Positions 55,001-60,000 of a stretch of 60,000 nt of DNA are shown here, piece by piece. The translations under genes and the position numbers were made by a program. The first letter of the stretch is position 1; the number at the start of each line of letters is the position of its first letter. Origin of the DNA: Bugula neritina (taxonomy: Eukaryota > Bryozoa > Gymnolaemata > Cheilostomatida > Bugulidae). The notes beneath the pieces are model-generated. The model was not told the DNA's origin and searched no databases. It saw only the letters and a program-made list of their open reading frames with translations. The stretch spans positions 30,184,004 to 30,244,003 of the forward strand of contig OZ037765.1 of NCBI GenBank assembly GCA_964035545.1. Reading direction: 5' to 3'.

Positions 55001-58000
55001 AATATAATCTTATATAATATGGTCTCACAGCCTGTACTGTTTTAAGTGAATTTCATTAGGAATATCAATAGATCAGTTAACAAGTGTTTAGCTACAGATT
55101 AGTATGCCTTACCTGGTGTGCCATCTCGGCCTGGTTCTCCATCTTTTCCAGCTTTACCATCAAATCCATCCACACCACTCAATCCATATCTACCTGGTGC
55201 GCCTGGTTCACCGCGTTCTCCCTTTGCACCATCACTGCCATCTAAACCTGGCACTCCAGGTTGACCATCAGCACCTCGATCTCCAGGTCTTCCATCTTGT
55301 CCATCTCTACCAGGATTACCCGGTCTACCATCTTGTCCTCTGTCACCATCTCTTCCTGGATTGCCATCTCTTCCCGAAGCTCCCTTTGTACCTGCTTCAC
55401 CTTTTTCTCCTCTTGCACCTGGTTGCCCATTGCTTCCTCTTGTACCAGGAGAGCCATCTCTTCCACGGTAACCATCTCTACCTGGAAGACCAGGTGTGCC
55501 TTTCTCCCCTGGCTCACCCTGTTCTCCCGGCAGACCTGGTAGGCCATTTATACCGTCTTTGCCTTTACTGCCAGGTTGTCCTGGTTGTCCAGGTCGTCCG
55601 ACACTTCCATCTTGACCTTGAACACCACGCTGTCCATCATTGCCATTTCTTCCAGGCAAACCTGGAGCTCCTTTCTCTCCGGGAGCACCTCTTTCACCTT
55701 AAAGTTAAATGTGCACATGTCAATAATCAGTTTTGAAGTCAATAGCTGTTGCTTATAGTATATAGTAGGAATTCTCAGTTGAAAATGCATAATGTATTGA
55801 CATACAAAAGTTGCTATTTAGCAATTGATATTAGATTATAAGTGGATCATAAGTTTTAGGAATAGTGTTGATTTGTACAAAGCAATATAATTACTTTGAC
55901 TGCAATGATTAAGAGATTATCAAACAAAATATTTGACTTATTTTATAATAAAAGCATGCAAACTTCTGTTTAATAATATGATTCATCTCAAAAATTCAAG
56001 CTTTCAATGCCTATTTCATGTTGGCCATGTGTTAAACATAAATCAGCATGAAATAGTTTTCATTTCAACAATATTATTTTTTGTATTACATTTATTACAT
56101 ATATAACATTATATTCATTACATATATATTATGTTCATTATATTATGTATATATTATATGTAGCATTATGTTATACATTAACTTATATAATAATACATTG
56201 CAGTACATTATGTTCTACTATATTGCAGAATAAACTAAGAAAAATATTAGGTCACCTGGTCTGCCATCTGCTCCATCACGACCACGAGTACCAGGTTCTC
56301 CATCTTTTCCAGCTTTCCCATCAAATCCATCCACACCACTCAATCCATATCTACCAGGTGCGCCTGGCTCACCACGCTCTCCCTTTGCACCATCCTGTCC
56401 ATCTTGACCTGGCGCTCCAGGTTGACCATCAGCACCTCGATCTCCAGGTCTTCCATCTTGTCCGTCTCTACCAGGATTACCCGGTGCACCATCTTGTCCT
56501 CTATCACCATCTCTTCCAGGATTACCGTCTCTTCCTGTAGCTCCAACATCTCCTTTTTCACCTGGTTGTCCTGGTTGTCCAAGTTCACCCCTTTCACCTG
56601 GTCTACCTGGTGAGCCCTTCATTCCTGGATACCCATCTTGACCATCTCGGCCTGGGTTACCAGGTCTACCTTGTAATCCATCATTGCCAGTTTGTCCATC
56701 AGAACCATTTTCTCCTGGTAAGCCATCTTGACCAGGCTCTCCCTGTGCACCCTTGCTACCTGACTGCCCTACAAATTATTATTAAGATTAAACATGATCA
56801 CACATTTTCTCAATCTTTAAACATTGCCTAATATAGCTTAATGGTTTAGTTTGGATTACATAAACACAAACACGAACACAACGTACATATCTAGTTTTCA
56901 TGATACTTAATGAACTGTTACAAGGCAGATATACATATATAAGGCTTTTACAAACCTTTGGCACCAGGTTGTCCATCTTTTCCAGCTGCGCCAGGAATAC
57001 CTGGTTGACCAATGCTTCCTTTATCTCCATCCCTGCCATCTACTCCATGTCGCCCTCTTTCACCTGGCCTACCATCAGTGCCACGCTCTCCTTTGACACC
57101 TGGTAATCCTGGTTCTCCAGGATACCCCACTGTGCCTTGTGCACCAGGTATTCCATCTTTTCCAGGTGTACCTTGATTACCTTTAGCTCCTGGTGCGCCA
57201 TCATTACCATCTCTGCCTGGGTTACCTTGCTGGCCTTTCTCACCTGGGCGTCCAGGACTCCCAGGGAGTCCTTGGTCACCACGCTCTCCAACTTTTCCAT
57301 CAAAACCAGGTGGCCCTGTTAAACCAGGGAACCCATCTTTTCCAGGCTGTCCATCTTTTCCATCTTGTCCATCCAATCCATCTTGTCCATTTCTTCCATC
57401 TCTACCTGGTGCCCCTGGTTCACCGCGCTCTCCTTTAGCACCATCCTGTCCATTTTGACCTCGAGCTCCAGGTTGACCATCGACACCCCGATCTCCAGGT
57501 CTTCCATCTTGTCCATCCCTACCAGGATTACCCGGTCTACCATCTTGTCCTCTATCACCATCTCTTCCAGGATTACCATTTCGACCAGAAGTACCAATAG
57601 CTCCTTTTTCGCCAGGTTGTCCTGATTCACCAGGCAGTCCTCTTTCTCCAGGAATACCAGGCAAACCTTCTTGACCATTTTCTCCATCCTGCCCATCTCT
57701 TCCAGGAGAACCTTGCTCTCCTTTCGTTCCTGGCTGTCCTACTGAACCTGGAATTCCATCTTGTCCTGGACTCCCATCATGTCCTCTGATGCCAGGTTGG
57801 CCAGGCCTACCAGGAGAGCCATCAGTTCCTTTTGTCCCTGGGGCACCTTGTTGTCCAGGTTCTCCTCTTTCTCCTCTGCTTCCAGCTCTACCTGGTTGAC
57901 CATCTTTACCATCAAAACCTCGAGGGCCAGCTTGCCCAGGATAACCTTTTTCGCCTGGTTTGCCATCTTGGCCTGGCAAGCCCGGTTCTCCAGGTAATCC

Positions 58001-59924
58001 GTCTTGCCCATCGTAGCCATCTTTACCTGAAATACCAGCTTCGCCTGGCTGTCCAGGTTCTCCACGAAGTCCAGGAGAGCCCATTGTACCTGGGCTACCG
58101 CGATTACCATCTCTACCCGGAATTCCATCAGTTCCTCTATCACCTTTACTTCCTTTGTCACCATTCTCACCTTTTCTGCCATCATCCCCTGGTAATCCAT
58201 CTCGCCCATCTTGTCCATCATATCCATCTTGACCATCACGACCAGGTGCTCCAGGTCTTCCTAAATTTCCCTGTCTCCCTGGCTCTCCGTTTTTGCCATC
58301 GACTCCATCTCGACCCGGGAGTCCATTAGCCCCTTTTTCTCCTTTTGTTCCCACTCTACCTGGTTGCCCAGCCTCTCCAGGAGTTCCTGCTTCTCCAGGT
58401 TGCCCACGGGCACCAGGATTTCCATCTTCGCCATCCAATCCTCTATATCCTGGTATACCATCTGCACCTCTGTCTCCTGGACGTCCGGGTATACCTGGAA
58501 CACCCGGAGCTCCACCATCGCCCTTTTCTCCTTTTACTCCATCTTGGCCAGCTCGCCCATTAAAGCCATCAACTCCATCTAATCCAGGTCTTCCAAAGGA
58601 ACCAGGGCTTCTTTGATCTCCTTTTTGTCCATCTTTACCTGGTAACCCTGGTGAGCCCCTTTCTCCTGGTTGACCATCTCGACCTTGTTCACCCGGTCTG
58701 CCATCATACCCCGGTCTTCCAGGCTGACCTGGTTGACCTCTATTGCCATCTCTGCCAGGATTACCATCCTGACCCCTTTGGCCAGGTTGACCAGGAGTGC
58801 CACGATCTCCTCGTCTGCCTGGTGATCCAGCTCTACCTGGTTGTCCATCTCTACCATCGTATCCATCTCTCCCAGGATTTCCTGAGCTCCCATCTCTTCC
58901 CGGTGAGCCTCGATTTCCAGGTGTTCCTGGTGACCCCCTTTCTCCAGGTCTGCCATCTGAACCATCTTTACCATCATATCCATTGACTCCTGGAGCCCCT
59001 TGCTCTCCTGGCCTTCCCGCGTCTCCTTTAGAACCTGTAAGAATATACAAGTATAAAGTAAGTTAACAAAGTTAAGACGAATATTGATATAAAGTAAGTA
59101 CAGTTTAATTTACATGTAAAGTAATTTTAATGTCAAAAGATTATTATGCAGCATGATATCATCTTAACAAACCTTTCCCTCCAGCTTGTCCTGAAAGCCC
59201 ATCGGATCCTGGCGGTCCTTGAGAGCCAGGCAATCCCGACTCCCCAGGTTGCCCTTCTTGTCCCATAGCTCCCTTTTCTCCAGCATCTCCTTTGGCACCC
59301 TTTGCACCTCCATCACCTTTTTGACCAGGAAGTCCTGGTTGACCAGCTTGACCAGGAGTTCCAGGTGATCCTGTTGGACCCGTAGCCCCAATGTTATGAG
59401 CTGTAAATCAAAAAAGTTACAAGACATGTTGTACAAAAAAACTGGCAAATCCTGTGGGTTTTGGTTCAAGGTCAAATTATCAATAGATATGCACTTGTAC
59501 AACAATAATTTTTAACAATTTAAAAAGTAGAAAAAATAAAAAGGAGTTGCCTTCTCAAACTTGAACACCTAGCATAGACAACATCAGTTCTATTACTCAT
59601 GCCCTAAACACATTAGATTTTAATCCACAATTTTTCCAAGAAAATATTTTTTCGGTGCCTGCATTTTGCACTGTCCAACTGTTCAAGAAAAATTTGCCAA
59701 CATTGCAATAATTATTGGGTTGATTTGTGGTTACAACATTAATGTTTTGCTTTTTACTTTCCACTTTTCAATTTCCACTTTTTACAGTCAAAACCATATT
59801 CTAAAATCTAGTTCAAAGAAACAGTTGGAAATTAGTATGATGACATTCTTACAATAGTCACAGGCATAGCCATAGTAGCACATCAGCTGATTATCTTCTT
59901 CACCCGTCTTCTCATTGATGATAA
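46002..59924 (-). CDS. Collagen B: membrane-anchored Gly-X-Y collagen with EGF domains and TM helix (5' end outside window)
   Basis: Paralogue of collagen A, opposite strand. Exons in gene order: 59924-59853, 59400-59173, 59034-56956, 56768-56256, 55697-55113, 54704-54336, 53892-52228, 51879-49372, 49177-48074, 47491-47129, 46760-46353, 46150-46002; about 3347 codons in the window, all junctions phase 1. The first visible exon is non-collagenous with a Cys/Tyr motif ([11 protein letters not shown]); the next starts SHNIGATG and enters Gly-X-Y. After the collagen come one EGF ([14 protein letters not shown]), then the module YYGTLCYC...NGTTC with two EGFs, then [13 protein letters not shown]...NNTDC with two EGFs, then a TM helix ([16 protein letters not shown]), KVKYDR and a short tail; TAA at 46004-46002. 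Compared with A, exon 51879-49372 has several breaks in Gly-X-Y (for example GVAED, GTER, GDSFD, GKYSE). A role in cell-surface matrix attachment is inferred from domain order. Confidence 0.93.
47492..48073 (-). other. Collagen B intron
   Basis: 582 bp between the collagen-EGF exon and the first Cys/Tyr module exon; AT-rich, no feature seen. Confidence 0.7.
51880..52227 (-). other. Collagen B intron
   Basis: 348 bp between the 1665- and 2508-nt exons, AT-rich, no feature seen. Confidence 0.7.
53893..54335 (-). other. Collagen B intron
   Basis: 443 bp of AT-rich intron between the 369- and 1665-nt exons. No feature seen. Confidence 0.7.
54469..54588 (-). repeat. Collagen cassette copy B-1
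   Basis: The 40-residue cassette in the 369-nt exon; it ends GAPG and is followed by [19 protein letters not shown], then [20 protein letters not shown] to the exon end. Confidence 0.9.
54897..54969 (+). other. tRNA-like sequence in a collagen B intron (pseudo-tRNA or SINE head)
   Basis: It has an A-box-like tggtgtaacggttagagc at about 54905 and a B box ggtttgaatcc at 54949-54959, spaced as in a tRNA gene. A Cys-like GCA anticodon can be drawn, but the anticodon, T and acceptor stems do not pair properly, so a working tRNA is unlikely. It resembles the SINE head at 36224 and probably belongs to the same class. Confidence 0.5.
55246..55365 (-). repeat. Collagen cassette copy B-2
   Basis: Same cassette in the 585-nt exon, followed by nearly the same [20 protein letters not shown] exon tail as copy B-1. 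Confidence 0.9.
55698..56255 (-). other. Collagen B intron
   Basis: 558 bp between the 513- and 585-nt exons, with a short degenerate (ATATTAC/TATAT) tract at about 56090-56200. The donor is GTGACC, weaker than its neighbours. Confidence 0.7.
56407..56526 (-). repeat. Collagen cassette copy B-3
   Basis: Same cassette in the 513-nt exon; only a handful of the 120 bases differ from copy A-1 in the matching exon of collagen A. Confidence 0.9.
57458..57577 (-). repeat. Collagen cassette copy B-4
   Basis: Same cassette in the 2079-nt exon (variant VDGQPGARG). The matching region of collagen A lies outside the window. Confidence 0.9.
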
Positions 59925-60000
59925 CTAGAAATGAAAAAGATGACAGTGTATTCATAAATCTTAGGCTAAAGAATAAATTTAGACCGAATACAAATCCGAA

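Overview
This is a window of AT-rich nuclear DNA from an invertebrate animal. Coding regions are split by GT-AG introns, the proteins are animal families (collagen, EGF, Dbl-type RhoGEF, OATP), and a tRNA-derived SINE and TIR-bounded elements are present. The species cannot be fixed from sequence; an early-branching metazoan such as a sponge or cnidarian is plausible, but that is inference. All gene models below were built by hand from reading frames and splice sites, and every chosen junction keeps frame.

Layout: (1) 1-9774, plus strand: 3' part of a giant membrane-anchored collagen (collagen A): uninterrupted Gly-X-Y exons, then about five EGF-like domains, a transmembrane helix and a short cytoplasmic tail. 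(2) 10483-22923, minus strand: NET1/ARHGEF3-type RhoA exchange factor (DH-PH, C-terminal PDZ ligand) with three alternative 5' ends. (3) 26134-29411, plus strand: LRRC47 orthologue (LRR plus B3/B4 domain), divergent from the NET1-like gene across a microsatellite-rich spacer. (4) 31027-40214, minus strand: complete 14-exon SLCO/OATP transporter of 747 residues, tail-to-tail with LRRC47. (5) 40215-46001: no gene recognised; two inverted-repeat elements. (6) 46002-59924 and beyond the right edge, minus strand: collagen B, a paralogue of collagen A in the opposite orientation.

The central observation is the pair of collagens that enclose the window tail-to-tail, about 36 kb apart, with three unrelated genes between them. 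Four consecutive collagen exons have identical lengths in both genes (513, 585, 369 and 1665 nt) and the others differ only modestly, so they are products of one inverted duplication. A 120-bp collagen cassette is nearly identical in seven copies spread over both genes, which suggests gene conversion or cassette duplication. Both proteins also carry a short Cys/Tyr module with an N-glycosylation sequon before their EGF pairs that I do not recognise as a named domain.
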